Shown here in pieces: positions 20,001-29,029 of a DNA stretch of 64,000 nucleotides. A model generated the notes under the pieces. That model was given only the letters and a program-made list of their open reading frames with translations, searched no databases and was not told the DNA's origin. Positions within the stretch are counted from its first letter, which is position 1, and every line of letters begins with the position of its first letter. The stretch comes from Bin80 sp965215475. Lineage in GTDB: Bacteria > Bacteroidota > Rhodothermia > Rhodothermales > Bin80. The stretch spans positions 620,001 through 684,000 of the forward strand of contig OZ244061.1 of NCBI GenBank assembly GCA_965215475.1, given 5' to 3'. A program made the position numbers and the translations under genes.

Positions 20001-20452
20001 ATCACATAGACCTGGTTCCCATTTTCATCTAGAACCAGTGCTCCATTTTCATCCTGCAACGGAACACTTTGGGGATCACGTGCGCGCCCATCTTGCAGAT
20101 ATGTGTCGACAACCTCTGCTGCAACGAACGGGCCGAATTCATACCCATATCCAAGGCCATTCCAGACAATATCTGTGATGGTGTTACCCGGCGCAGAGAT
20201 AGATCCGAAATTGAAAATTTGAGTTGTGATCCGGTTTCCATTCAGAATCGCATCTCGTCGGTTCGTTGCGCCTTCTTCGCAATCTGTATTTGCACCCTTT
20301 CGTAGAGGAATCTTGCCAAGATTGGTAAGCCAAGTATTGACTTCATGTTGATCCCAACCACGCAAACGCTCTGCTTTGTTTTGTTGGGCATATGTCTGGC
20401 CTACAATCAGAAACAGACTTAGAACTAAAGAATGCCTAACTCTGAGATTCAT
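17051..20452 (-). CDS. Large secreted FnIII-containing protein with T9SS sorting domain
   Basis: 1133 residues: signal peptide (1-22, ending GQTYAQ), a long N-terminal region with WPDDW and pleated segments, a run of Asp/Gly-rich calcium-binding-like motifs (DNDGDGLVDE and similar, about 365-440), a fibronectin III-like domain (about 535-690, NKRVTLYWDD ... GYVIYRS), further beta domains, and a C-terminal sorting-type segment (about 1045-1133, VVPNPYVATSVFEPRN ... YGLYIFHVDSPEG). This is a surface-exposed cargo of unknown activity. Its ATG shares one base with the stop of the TonB receptor gene (TAATG), and the PorV-like gene follows 6 bp later. Proteins of this type next to TonB receptors and PorV are common in Rhodothermota. 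Confidence 0.85.
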   Translation of the reverse strand: MNLRVRHSLVLSLFLIVGQTYAQQNKAERLRGWDQHEVNTWLTNLGKIPLRKGANTDCEEGATNRRDAILNGNRITTQIFNFGSISAPGNTITDIVWNGLGYGYEFGPFVAAEVVDTYLQDGRARDPQSVPLQDENGALVLDENGNQVYVMRIVSDGLVSNGGEISPDGSTYWGWQPISCAEPVGNFGGIQVVNPLSTKIPTNDDPDNDLDGKPDSWPDDWYNESLEQYLWPGALRQGASNADKETLYFMNDYNNSEFSYWPFPSDSTRRGLGLEVEVRLYQWANPLAEDVIFLIYTITNKSEKDLDKVIFGMWGDPHVGGPNDWPDDWAFYDEKLNMVFAWDDDGRSDIAGRVPGYFGYKFLESPGVDDDGIDNDGDGLVDESWTDGIDNDGDWNAETDDVGVDGIPGTGDTGEGDGIPTAGDQFDITKPGEPNYEFTDIDESDQFGLTSFASPPFAGNRVSNDQRVWDFVQPGRFDVVPTSPGDYVFLYGSGSFRLRAGDTKRFSIALIVGQNREDLKLNANVAQLIYDVGYVFAKPPRKPTLRAATGNKRVTLYWDDVAESSIDPLTREKDFEGYVIYRSTDHEFSDQQTITDINGSNFLFSPLKTALGVDARFDLANGLSGPSPIPFPGRGVSYDLGDDTGLFHTFVDSNNVVNGQTYYYTVAAYDRGFAGEAGDAFTNGIPPSETSKTITYDPTTDEYIFDVNTISVVPGPKVAGYVPASALDPAGLTHTSGHATGNIVINVVDELAVRDNQAYRIEFDENSEGVAYSVINEGPISVMISAAPGKSQITSYRNILESSVEVRTSGGRLLERGRDFSVNGRIGTINVFGEAGVNSGEELQATFQYAPLFESRLLNSEEANIVFEGLHVFVQEDLLEFNEESSGWVGNTIDIPYQFRDASTGPGQIPQPFDYEIRFADSPIGTGFNNNLPIPFEVTNITQANLPIQVFVPDINRNGGWEVNERIVFLEQLDGQLTATWEVRLDDVGKVPGSGDVLFLATHKPFAKGDKFSFRTVAATTDDTLTTRELRDIYVVPNPYVATSVFEPRNPISRSERGERRIYFANVPKQCTIRIYTLAGELVETLYHDSSLDNGKVFWDMRTKDNMNLAYGLYIFHVDSPEGSYIGKFAVIK

Positions 20453-23202
20453 TAAAAAGAAACGGCTAGACCAACACGTATGAGACGCGGAGCAGAGTAC
20501 CAGTGCGGCCGTGTATCATATTCTTCAAGAGTATGAATACCTGGAAGATCATAGTTCGGCTTCCAGGTAGCATGAACATTCCGTTGCTCCGATAATGAAT
20601 ACGTAGCGCGACCCGTATCGCTAAATACAAAGTTTTCGTTCAAGCGATCCAGTATATTAAAGACCTTAACAAACGTTCGGAGTGACAAATCGGCTACGGT
20701 AAACTGTCGGAATAGATGCATGTCTAGATTGAGTTTAGCCGGCTTGCGTCCATTACGTGTTGGCAGATCTACATTCTGATCCAGAATCAAAGGAGAATAT
20801 GGATAACCTGTTGCGAACTGCCCATTGAACGAAAGACCAAACTTCCTGGATCGAGACAGGGTGACGGTGGAAGAAATTACATGACGCTGGTCAAATATAA
20901 GTGGAACAACTTCTAGTTCGTTTTCTCGACCGGATAAGCGATTAAAGAAAAAACGGTTGGCATCGTCATCACTTCCCTCTGCTATCTGGAAGGTATAGTC
21001 CAGTGTTGCGGCCAAAAACCCATCTCGTGCCTTACGCTTGGTTAGGGAAATCGTAAGTCCCGTAACATTGGCATAGGCCTTGTTGAGATAAATATTATAT
21101 AGATCTTCTCCCGCAATCGTGGAATGACGTACTAATTGAAGTGCCAGATAATCACGTATATTCTTAAAGTATCCCGTGACATGAACGGCTAGCATCTCCC
21201 CGATTTGCTGCTGAACGCCAAACTCATACTGAACGGTCCGTTCCGGTTTCAGATTTGTATTCCCGAACGTTGGAATACTACCTTTGGGGAATTCGAATTC
21301 CGGGTTCAGATATAAATTCCGCAAGGATGGCATCTGGGCAAAATGTCCGTACGAAAAATGAATAATTCCGCGTTCTGTGATTGGGAATGAAACGCCCAAT
21401 CGAGGAAGCAAAAGGCTCTTGGTTGTAGACTGTGCTAGCGGTCCTTGGGGATCAAACAGATCGGGAATATACCTGCCTTTGGGATCAAAGCGCTCAAATC
21501 GTAGACCTGCATTAATGATGAAGTTATCGAATTCGAGTTTATCTTGAGCATACGCACTTAATTCAAGAACCTTCTGATCCTCGTAACGATCATGAGAAGG
21601 GTTTTCGACGGGCTCAACGGTTGGTTCCAAATATTGATTTCCATCATACAGCACGGTAAAATTCTGACGACTCAAACTATGCTGTTGCACATCAACTCCT
21701 GCTTTGACTTCATGTGTGATGCCAAACTGCCGAGTCATGTCCAACTTTCCACGAAGTGAGTTGGAATCCTCGTATATATGAAATTTCTGATTTCCGCCGA
21801 AGAGGTAATTATTCCCTGGGAATCCGGTTACATTTCCTCCTCCAATGCCACCAATATCCTTCACATAACGTGGATCAAACGGATCCTCATACAGAAAATT
21901 CTCATATGCAGCGCTTGCATAGGATAGCTTGACGGTATAGAATGTGCGTGTATTCAGTGTATGTGTAAAATGCAGGCTATGATTTTGATTCCGCCGTTGC
22001 CGCCTTGCGACCCCGTCCGGGTTATATCTATACCCAAATGCAAATCCCTGCACTTTGGTATTATCCACCAGATAGGAATATTCCAGTTGTGTATTTTTGC
22101 TTGGACGAACAGACAGCTTCGATAGCACATTAAAGCGCTCATTTGGGTTCATTCCCACCCGTTCATTAGGGAGTGCGAGCCCGAGCCCTCCGACCTCAGA
22201 TCCGTCTGGAAGTGTAACGGTGCTATCTGCATAATCCCACCAGGGTTTCCCATGGATTTCATAATACCATGGATTGCTGTTGAAATTGGCAGAATCACTT
22301 GGCAGATGTCGACGAATTCCGTACAGATAGCCGTCATTGTTATCATACCTTCCCGAAACCAGAAAGCGCAATCGTGATCCGATGGGAATCGGACCACTCA
22401 GGGAACCCTCTATGGTTCTTGAATTAAGATTTACTCCTTTTGGTAGAAGAAACAACTCATTATTCTGTGTCAGATAGTCCCCGGCATACGCCGTCACGGA
22501 CCCTTCATACTGATCACTCCCCTCCTTGGTGACGAGATTGACCACCGCCGACATTGCTTTCCCGTATTCCGCATTGAATGCTCCTGAGATTACCGTCAAC
22601 TCTTCAATGGCATCAATCGCCACTTGGGTGTTGATGCCATTGGTACTAAATGGATTACTGACCGCAAGTCCATCCACCAAGTAGGAAATCTCATTGCTCC
22701 GGCCACCTCGAACATGTAACTCCCCGAAAGCACCAGTGGTTACCCCCGCCGTAGTAGCGAGAATCCCAAAGATGCTCTCTACCGGTAATGCTTCAATTTC
22801 CTCGGCAATAATTGACTTCTTTGATGCAGTCAAATCTTTTTGAACCAGCGGCCGCTCTGCCTGAACGATCAACTCTTCTCCTTCAATAATAGCTTGACTG
22901 AGTTCTACGTCAATACGTGTCGTCTGCCCGCTGGTAACCTGAATATCTGTAATACGCTGACTCTGATAGCCAATATAGGAATAGACGAGCGTATAGGATC
23001 CCGGCCTCAAGTTTAGTAAAACATAATTTCCATCCAGATCCGTCGTGGTACCACGCCCTGCGCCTTCAATCAGCACAGCGACCCCGATAAGTTCTTCCCC
23101 TGTACCTGCGTCCTCAATATGCCCAGCAACTTTCCCCTGTCCAAACACAGGAATATACCAGAAACAAGTCAGGAATACGAGACCCCAAAGTTTTTTATAC
23201 AT
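20452..23202 (-). CDS. TonB-dependent receptor with carboxypeptidase-regulatory-like N-domain
   Basis: 916 residues: signal peptide (1-21), a CarboxypepD_reg-like domain (about 23-110, GKVAGHIEDAGTGEELIGVAV ... GSYTLVYSYIGYQ), a plug domain (about 120-240, with LHVRGGRSNEISYLVDG and NAEYGKAMSAVVNLVTKEG), and a 22-strand barrel ending LIRVGLAVSF. Substrate unknown; the receptor may act with the co-encoded surface protein. It is the first gene of the four-gene operon, separated from the upstream FG-GAP gene by a strong hairpin terminator, so its promoter should lie within 23203-23262. Confidence 0.9.
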   Translation of the reverse strand: MYKKLWGLVFLTCFWYIPVFGQGKVAGHIEDAGTGEELIGVAVLIEGAGRGTTTDLDGNYVLLNLRPGSYTLVYSYIGYQSQRITDIQVTSGQTTRIDVELSQAIIEGEELIVQAERPLVQKDLTASKKSIIAEEIEALPVESIFGILATTAGVTTGAFGELHVRGGRSNEISYLVDGLAVSNPFSTNGINTQVAIDAIEELTVISGAFNAEYGKAMSAVVNLVTKEGSDQYEGSVTAYAGDYLTQNNELFLLPKGVNLNSRTIEGSLSGPIPIGSRLRFLVSGRYDNNDGYLYGIRRHLPSDSANFNSNPWYYEIHGKPWWDYADSTVTLPDGSEVGGLGLALPNERVGMNPNERFNVLSKLSVRPSKNTQLEYSYLVDNTKVQGFAFGYRYNPDGVARRQRRNQNHSLHFTHTLNTRTFYTVKLSYASAAYENFLYEDPFDPRYVKDIGGIGGGNVTGFPGNNYLFGGNQKFHIYEDSNSLRGKLDMTRQFGITHEVKAGVDVQQHSLSRQNFTVLYDGNQYLEPTVEPVENPSHDRYEDQKVLELSAYAQDKLEFDNFIINAGLRFERFDPKGRYIPDLFDPQGPLAQSTTKSLLLPRLGVSFPITERGIIHFSYGHFAQMPSLRNLYLNPEFEFPKGSIPTFGNTNLKPERTVQYEFGVQQQIGEMLAVHVTGYFKNIRDYLALQLVRHSTIAGEDLYNIYLNKAYANVTGLTISLTKRKARDGFLAATLDYTFQIAEGSDDDANRFFFNRLSGRENELEVVPLIFDQRHVISSTVTLSRSRKFGLSFNGQFATGYPYSPLILDQNVDLPTRNGRKPAKLNLDMHLFRQFTVADLSLRTFVKVFNILDRLNENFVFSDTGRATYSLSEQRNVHATWKPNYDLPGIHTLEEYDTRPHWYSAPRLIRVGLAVSF

Positions 23203-23262
23203 GTATAATTATCGATTCGCACCACGCATTTAACTCGTGACCAACCAACCCTGAAATACACT

Positions 23263-23306
23263 ACTACTCGATGGAAGAGATTTTTCATCCTCTTCCATCG
23301 AGTAGT
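23263..23306 (-). terminator. Hairpin terminator after the first FG-GAP gene
   Basis: A perfect 17-bp inverted repeat: ACTACTCGATGGAAGAG at 23263-23279 and its complement at 23290-23306, with a 10-nt loop. It begins 10 bp past the stop of the FG-GAP gene. No long T tract follows on the minus strand, so termination could be factor-assisted, but the stem is very stable. Confidence 0.7.
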
Positions 23307-23316
23307 GCTGCTCATA

Positions 23317-25251
23317 CTACTTTACAAGCACCATGCGTCTTGCTTGTCTAAACTGTCCCCATTCCAGAGTGTAGATATATTGTCCACTCGCAACTGCAAG
23401 TCCGCTATCTCCCAGCCCATTCCAGTCAACGGAATGAGTCCCTTCGGCATAATGTTCATCATTGATAAGGGTTCGAACGAGGCGTCCATTCATATCATAA
23501 ATTCTCACACTGATCCGCTTATCCAATGGCAGGGTGAATGAGAAGGTTGTGGACGGATTAAAGGGGTTCGGGTAATTTGAGTGCAGTTCATAATCTGTTG
23601 GAATAATGACTCTGTCATCTGAAATACGCGTCGAAATTCCATCACCAGAAAGCACGCGCATGACTGCACGGTGCGGATGAGCTTTAGCAGATGTAGCCGT
23701 ACGAGTATAGGTTGAATTCGCAGGATTGAACACTTCGTCGTATACAAAGACACTATCTGGGATCGCTTGGAACGTCATGGCCACTTCATTTTGCTCATCT
23801 CCATCTACATCACCAAGGTAAGCAAATTGATGAGCACGCCCACCAGCCCCTTCTAAATAGGTTGTCTTTACTCCAGCACTATCTCTATTTACGGTGGTAA
23901 ACATGTCCTCTTCAGGCCTTGGAAATTCCACATGACGTATTCTGTAACTACTCGGACTTTCTACGCCTAACCCATAAAAATCATTGTAATCCACAATGGT
24001 CACCCATCTTGGAGATTCTCCTGCTTCCCAACGCGAGGAAGTGTAACCCGGTCCAGTCCCAAACAACTCCGGAGACCCGTCGTTATCAATATCTCCAGAA
24101 CCAATGCCCCAGCCGATGGCATCCTCAATGATGGGGGAAACGATATTATTGGCGTCAGGATTTGCCACATCATAACGTATCTCTAATGGATTCTCGCCAG
24201 CCTCATAATTTAAGAGAGCTACACTGCCTGTGTCCCATATTGGGCAGTAAACCTCATCATCTCCATTGCTATCCATATCAACTGCCGTACATCCAAATAA
24301 AGAAACATCATCAAATTCACTTGCTTGCACAAAAGCATGATCACCCGATGGACTCTCATAGGTGTCTGCACCTGTCACATCTACATTGGAAAAGTTCAGG
24401 TTATTCCACGAATTCAATACAAGCTCATAGGTCTCGTCTCCATCTAGATCAGCAGGGAGAATTCCGTAGGGACTCCCTCCCCCTCGGTTGACCATGTCAA
24501 CTGAATCGGGCCTACTTGTAAATCTAGCTTCCTGATTAAACGTGGCTAATGAAGTTCCTAAACCCTGCGCAGTCACAATATACCAGCTATCGTATATGGT
24601 ATTGGCTCCATCATTTGCAAAGAGTAGCTCATCAATATCATCCCCATCTACATCCTTGATGACCATGTGCTCAATCCTCCATTGATCAGGAAGTTCTCCA
24701 TCACCTCCAAAATCCCAGAGAGACAATCCCAACACATTGAAACTATTATCTCCATTTGCTTCAATAGAAGCAAGACGAGGTCCAGGGATCAGGCCTCTTG
24801 CGGTGCTGCCTTCCTCAAGACCATACCCGATGAAAAGAAAGATCTCTCCCATTCCATCTCCGTCGAGGTCACCTGCACCAACGCCTCTAGCATTATTGGC
24901 AGTCCCTAAATTATCATCCAAAGTTGGAGAAGAATAGATTAATTCCCACGTATCCACTCCTACGCTCTCAATCACATGCACACGCCCACCACCCGAATAA
25001 TCGGATAGAACCACTTCCATTTTGCCATCGCCATCCAAGTCTACTGGCCCTGCAATGGATCTGGCACCAGAATTGAAACCTGGTGTATAGGCGGGGGAAC
25101 CTGCAAATGTAAGAACCGCACCGACATCGTCATCCTGGCTTGGCACCCACGCAAAATCAACTTTGCCCATTTCAGGTGCCCCTACTGTTTGGGCAAATAC
25201 TGAAGCTACACAGAAAACTGTAGCGATGAGTAGTAGCGTAATTTTATGCAT
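23317..25251 (-). CDS. FG-GAP/VCBS repeat surface protein with T9SS sorting domain (paralogue 1)
   Basis: 644 residues with a signal peptide (1-20, ending SVFAQ). At least seven Asp-rich repeats of the DLDGDGKMEVVL type are spread over about 70-490 (for example DVDGDDIDELLFAND, DLDGDETYELVLNSW, DIDNDGSPELFGTG), which usually form the calcium-bound blades of a beta-propeller. The C-terminus is a clear T9SS type A sorting domain (SNYPNPFNPSTTFSFTLP ... SGQYIYTLEWGQFRQARRM). Surface-attached, with unknown binding partner. It is closely similar throughout to the next gene upstream (25662-27572), a tandem duplication. Confidence 0.88.
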   Translation of the reverse strand: MHKITLLLIATVFCVASVFAQTVGAPEMGKVDFAWVPSQDDDVGAVLTFAGSPAYTPGFNSGARSIAGPVDLDGDGKMEVVLSDYSGGGRVHVIESVGVDTWELIYSSPTLDDNLGTANNARGVGAGDLDGDGMGEIFLFIGYGLEEGSTARGLIPGPRLASIEANGDNSFNVLGLSLWDFGGDGELPDQWRIEHMVIKDVDGDDIDELLFANDGANTIYDSWYIVTAQGLGTSLATFNQEARFTSRPDSVDMVNRGGGSPYGILPADLDGDETYELVLNSWNNLNFSNVDVTGADTYESPSGDHAFVQASEFDDVSLFGCTAVDMDSNGDDEVYCPIWDTGSVALLNYEAGENPLEIRYDVANPDANNIVSPIIEDAIGWGIGSGDIDNDGSPELFGTGPGYTSSRWEAGESPRWVTIVDYNDFYGLGVESPSSYRIRHVEFPRPEEDMFTTVNRDSAGVKTTYLEGAGGRAHQFAYLGDVDGDEQNEVAMTFQAIPDSVFVYDEVFNPANSTYTRTATSAKAHPHRAVMRVLSGDGISTRISDDRVIIPTDYELHSNYPNPFNPSTTFSFTLPLDKRISVRIYDMNGRLVRTLINDEHYAEGTHSVDWNGLGDSGLAVASGQYIYTLEWGQFRQARRMVLVK

Positions 25252-25661
25252 TTTGTCTGACGTTTTATTTTGTTATGTAAGAAGCATTCGTAAATGGGAA
25301 TCCATCAACCAAACATCAATATACAAATTTTTGATCTTAATTCTCACGGAAGGATCGAAAAATCAAGTTCAATGTCGTATAGCTGGCAGGAAATACAACG
25401 AAAATGAATTACCATTATGGTATAACTGGCTGAAGAGTATCTCAGATCCTTGAATATACGCATCGGTTCTGTCGAGAACGAGAGTTTGTCGGATCTGTAT
25501 GATCCATGGGGTGCTCTTAATAACATTCAGTAATATTTACCTCCTTTCGAAACCTGTTATGAATGCTCGGTCTATTGAGTTGTTACATTTCCAGTAACTC
25601 TGACCTCAAATATCGGCTAGACGGAAAGGGGGGGGGGGTGCTTTCCATCCAGCCAACTCAC
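25252..25661. other. Intergenic region between FG-GAP paralogues
   Basis: About 410 bp. The right end holds a terminator-like hairpin with a G11 tract (25615-25654). The rest should contain the promoter of the 23317-25251 gene. No supported coding frame seen. Confidence 0.5.
25615..25654 (-). terminator. Hairpin with a C11 tract at its loop, after FG-GAP paralogue 2
   Basis: On the minus strand GGCTGGATGGAAAG (25654-25641) pairs over 14 positions with CTTTCCGTCTAGCC (25628-25615), two of them G:U. The loop is mostly poly-C (an 11-G run at 25628-25638 on the plus strand). It lies 8 bp past the stop of the 25662-27572 gene. The stem core resembles that of the terminator at 23263-23306, consistent with duplication of gene plus terminator. 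Confidence 0.55.
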
Positions 25662-27572
25662 TTACTTGATAAGTACCATGCGCTTTGCCTGCCTGAACTG
25701 ACCCCATTCCAACGTATATATATATTGGCCACTTGCGACGGCACTACCACCGTCATTTAGTCCATTCCACGTTACCAAATGCGTTCCCTGAACATATACC
25801 TCATCATTAATGAGTGTCCTGACAAGACGCCCCGTCATGTCATAAATCCGCACGCTGATGCGCTTGTCTAGCGGAAGCACAAACGAGAAGTTTGTCGATG
25901 GATTGAACGGGTTGGGATAGTTTGAGCGTAGTTCAAAATCCGTAGGTAAAATCACCCTGTCATTCGAAATGCGTGTTGTGATCCCATCTGATGAAAGGAT
26001 TTTAAGATAAACGCGATGAGGATTCAATGTCTTGGATGTAACCGTCTTCTGTTCATAGGTGAAATCAGAGGGATTCCACACCTCACTGTATACATAAATG
26101 CTGTCCGGGATACCCGAAATAGACATTGCTACTTCATCGTGACCATCTTCATCTACATCGCCGAGATATGCAAACTTTCCTGCAAATACACCCCCAGCTC
26201 CTAACTGATCATCAATATAGGTCGTTGTATAATACGTTGATTTAACCCCTGCACTATCCCGATTCACCGTATCAAAAATCATTTCTGCGGGCATGGGAAA
26301 TTCGATCTCCCGAATTTTATAGCTTTCTGGATTTTCGATATCTCCTTCCCCATCATAATCCCAAATCCTTACCCACTTGGGAGTCGAGCCTGCTTGGTAA
26401 TCTTCTGGAGTATAGGGATCTCCACTTCCAATCAATTCGGGTACTCCGTCCTTATCAATATCGCCGTGGGTCAATCCCCAATAGTTTAAGCCACTCTCTA
26501 CTGAGGGAAACCCCTTGAGTGGGTACACGACATTTTCCGAGGTAATCTCCAGCGGATTTTCTCCATCTTCATAGTTGATCAGTGCAACACTGTGTTCATA
26601 CGATGGGCAGTATACCTCGTCATCTCCATTCCTGTCCATGTCCACAACTGTGCAACCGAAGTATGCAACATCATTAAAATCAGACGCCATATAAAAAGCA
26701 TTCTCTCCCGAAGGAGCTGTATATGTGTTGATGCCGGTCACATCTACATTCGTAAAATTCAGATTGTTCCAGCTTGTCAAAGCAAGCTCATAACTATTAT
26801 CTCCATCAAGGTCAGCAGGCACAATCCCGAAAGGACTCCCACCTCCTCGATCAACTGAATCTATCGAATCTGATCTGGTTGTCCACCTGGCTTCCTGCTC
26901 AAACGCAGCGAATGGAGTTCCGAGACTCTGCGCATTTATAACATACCAACTGTCGTATATATTGTCTTCGCCATTATTGCCGAAAAGCAGTTCTTCAATT
27001 CCATCTCCATCTACATCAGCTGTCGTTATTTGCTCGGTAAGGAATCGATCCGGGATAGATCCGTCGAAATCCCATACATTAGGAAGGTTAGCAAACAAGT
27101 TATCGCCCATAGCTTCCAGGACGACCAGTCTCGGGCCTGGGATAACCCCTTTTATAGGACTTGATGCATCTATATCATATCCCAAGAAGATATAGAACTC
27201 TCCTAAATCATCACCATCTAAGTCACCAAATCCAACTCCACGTGCATTTGCTGTGGTACCAGAAGTAGGATTTAATGTAGGAGAAGAATAAATGAGCTCC
27301 CAGGTATCCACTCCTGAGCTCTCAAGGATATGCACGCGGCCACCACCAGAGTAATCGCTAAGAATTACCTCTATGTTCCCATCATTGTCCAGGTCGGCTG
27401 GTCCAACTACACTCGGGGCACCACCTTGAAGCCCTAATGCGTAGGGTGGGATATCTCCTTCCTCAATCATATCCTGTGTTGGAATTGGACTTGGTTTCCA
27501 CTCAAAATCTACCGTTTGAGCAGTCGCCTGACCTACCATAAAAACAAAAAGCAACAGTGTCAATCTATACAT
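25662..27572 (-). CDS. FG-GAP/VCBS repeat surface protein with T9SS sorting domain (paralogue 2)
   Basis: 636 residues with a signal peptide (1-18, ending QATAQ). Same architecture as the 23317-25251 product: about seven FG-GAP-like repeats (DLDNDGNIEVILSDYSGG, DVDGDGIEELLFGNNGED, DMDRNGDDEVYCPSYE, DIDKDGVPELIGSG, DVDEDGHDEVAMSIS), then the sorting domain SNYPNPFNPSTNFSFVLP ... SGQYIYTLEWGQFRQAKRM. The two differ mainly in spacers between blades. Likely exported by SprA and displayed at the surface. Confidence 0.88.
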   Translation of the reverse strand: MYRLTLLLFVFMVGQATAQTVDFEWKPSPIPTQDMIEEGDIPPYALGLQGGAPSVVGPADLDNDGNIEVILSDYSGGGRVHILESSGVDTWELIYSSPTLNPTSGTTANARGVGFGDLDGDDLGEFYIFLGYDIDASSPIKGVIPGPRLVVLEAMGDNLFANLPNVWDFDGSIPDRFLTEQITTADVDGDGIEELLFGNNGEDNIYDSWYVINAQSLGTPFAAFEQEARWTTRSDSIDSVDRGGGSPFGIVPADLDGDNSYELALTSWNNLNFTNVDVTGINTYTAPSGENAFYMASDFNDVAYFGCTVVDMDRNGDDEVYCPSYEHSVALINYEDGENPLEITSENVVYPLKGFPSVESGLNYWGLTHGDIDKDGVPELIGSGDPYTPEDYQAGSTPKWVRIWDYDGEGDIENPESYKIREIEFPMPAEMIFDTVNRDSAGVKSTYYTTTYIDDQLGAGGVFAGKFAYLGDVDEDGHDEVAMSISGIPDSIYVYSEVWNPSDFTYEQKTVTSKTLNPHRVYLKILSSDGITTRISNDRVILPTDFELRSNYPNPFNPSTNFSFVLPLDKRISVRIYDMTGRLVRTLINDEVYVQGTHLVTWNGLNDGGSAVASGQYIYTLEWGQFRQAKRMVLIK

Positions 27573-27777
27573 GAGTTCGTGATTTAATTATAGGTTTGAT
27601 GTTAACGCAGAATATCCTAGCATGATCGGATCGGAGGACCGCTGAACACTGTACAAAGTTGTATACTTCCCCAGTGGATAGAACCTCTATGCAAAAGCAG
27701 GATTGTTGTTTATTCTCGTGGCTCATGTGCGCCTGTATCCATCTCTATTTGTGGATTATTGAGATCCTAACGGGATT

Positions 27778-28225
27778 CCCTACATCTTGCTAAGGGATGC
27801 GAATATAGTATGTATTGACGTGATCACGATTATGGATAAAAATTGGACTCATTTTGTTTTAACGTAATCATTGAAGCGAAAGGCGATCGGTCAAGCTTAA
27901 GTTTCCAAGGATAATGAAGAGAGCAAAGAATTGCCGAAAATGGTATGGAATATTTTCAGAATCGTTTTATCTTTTCATGATCACAAGAGCACCTCTCGCT
28001 TATGATTTTCATCTGATCACCGCGGATCAACTCCTCAGAGTAACAACCGCCCCTGTGTCTTAAACGCCGGGGAGTAGTGCTCTAAGGAGTCCTGTGATGT
28101 ACGCCCAGTAGAGAGAGTGTGCCTTTGAGCACCGATACAGGGACCAAGCGAGACATCACAGCGATCCGCGATCACCTTAAAACTTAAATATACGACATAT
28201 CATCTTATGTTTTTTCCTTTTGTTT
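27778..28225 (+). mobile_element. IS110 element B, 5' end (bridge-RNA region), split from its transposase
   Basis: The left end reads CCCTACATCTTGCTAAGGGATGC, written here as CCCTACATC (27778-27786) plus TAAGGGATGC (27791-27800). The corresponding end of IS110 element A reads CCCCTGTAT plus TAAGGGATGC. A structured RNA homologous to that of element A follows at 28021-28170. After it, AAAACTTAAATATAC and an ATG at 28207 align with the leader of the element-A transposase (AAAACTTA ... AAAGATAC ... ATG). The reading frame is cut after a few codons by the transposon at 28226 and resumes at 34330. The stretch 27573-27777 to the left shows nothing beyond the probable promoter of the FG-GAP gene. 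Confidence 0.75.
28021..28170 (+). ncRNA. Bridge RNA (seekRNA-like) of IS110 element B
   Basis: 150 nt enclosed by an 8-bp closing stem (CGCGGATC 28021-28028 with GATCCGCG 28163-28170). Hairpin 1 has outer stem ACTCCT/AGGAGT with AGAG/CTCT, an internal loop, and an inner CCCC/GGGG stem. Hairpin 2 has a 9-bp stem CTGTGATGT/ACATCACAG around a core shared with element A: CAGTAGAGAG, GTGC loop TTGAGCAC, CGATACAGGG. The stems differ from those of element A yet stay paired, which is comparative evidence for the fold. ATACAGGG at 28135-28142 is complementary to CCCTGTAT; the element's own end is CCCTACAT, so the donor match has decayed by two bases. Confidence 0.75.
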
Positions 28226-28248
28226 GGAGATTATATACGTAATTACGC
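28218..28248. repeat. Target-site duplication and left inverted repeat of the IS1595 transposon
   Basis: TTTTGTTT (28218-28225) is the left copy of an 8-bp target duplication. The 23-bp terminal repeat follows at 28226-28248, beginning GGAGATTATATACG and ending TAATTACGC. Both have exact partners at the right end (34299-34329). Confidence 0.9.
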
Positions 28249-29029
28249 AACATCGTTCATTCAAGTGTATATAAGATAACTCACATATACACAATCCAAT
28301 GAACAGAGGCACAGCAACCGCACCTGGAAAGAATTATCGAGAAGGAATCTCCTTAGTGGAGCTATTTAGGATGTTTCCTGATAATGAGACATCTGAAAAG
28401 TGGTTGGAGCAAAAGCGATGGGGAGATAAAGGGCCTGTTTGTCCTCGTTGTAAGTGTGGAGGTAAGGTAACAGAAGCCAAGAACCGAAAGCCAATGCCGT
28501 ACTGGTGCGGAACTTGCAGGAATCGATTTAGCGTGAAGACTGGAACGGTCATGCAGTCCAGTAAAATCTCCTATCAGAACTGGGTAATTGCTATGTACAT
28601 GTATGTCTGTAACCTCAAAGGTGTATCCTCAATGAAGCTGCATAGGGATTTAGGGATTACGCAGAAAAGTGCTTGGTTTTTGGTTCACCGATTACGGGAA
28701 GCCATGATCTCGGTGAATGTAGAGTTTGAGGGACCAGTGGAAGTAGATGAGACTGGGATAGGAGGCAAGCGCAAGAACATGAGTAACAAGAAGCGTAAAG
28801 ACTTAAAAGACACGGGCAGGGGAATGACAGGCAAAACGATTGTAGTAGGAATGAAAGACCGTAAAACAAATAAGATTAAAGCCCAGGTTGTTCCAAATAC
28901 TAAGGCTGAAACCTTGCATGAATTTATTGAGAAGTCAACTGGTAAAGATACTCAGGTTTACACTGATGAAAGTAGATCCTATCTTGGCTTAGATCGACGC
29001 CATGAAGCAGTAAATCACTCCATTCAAGA

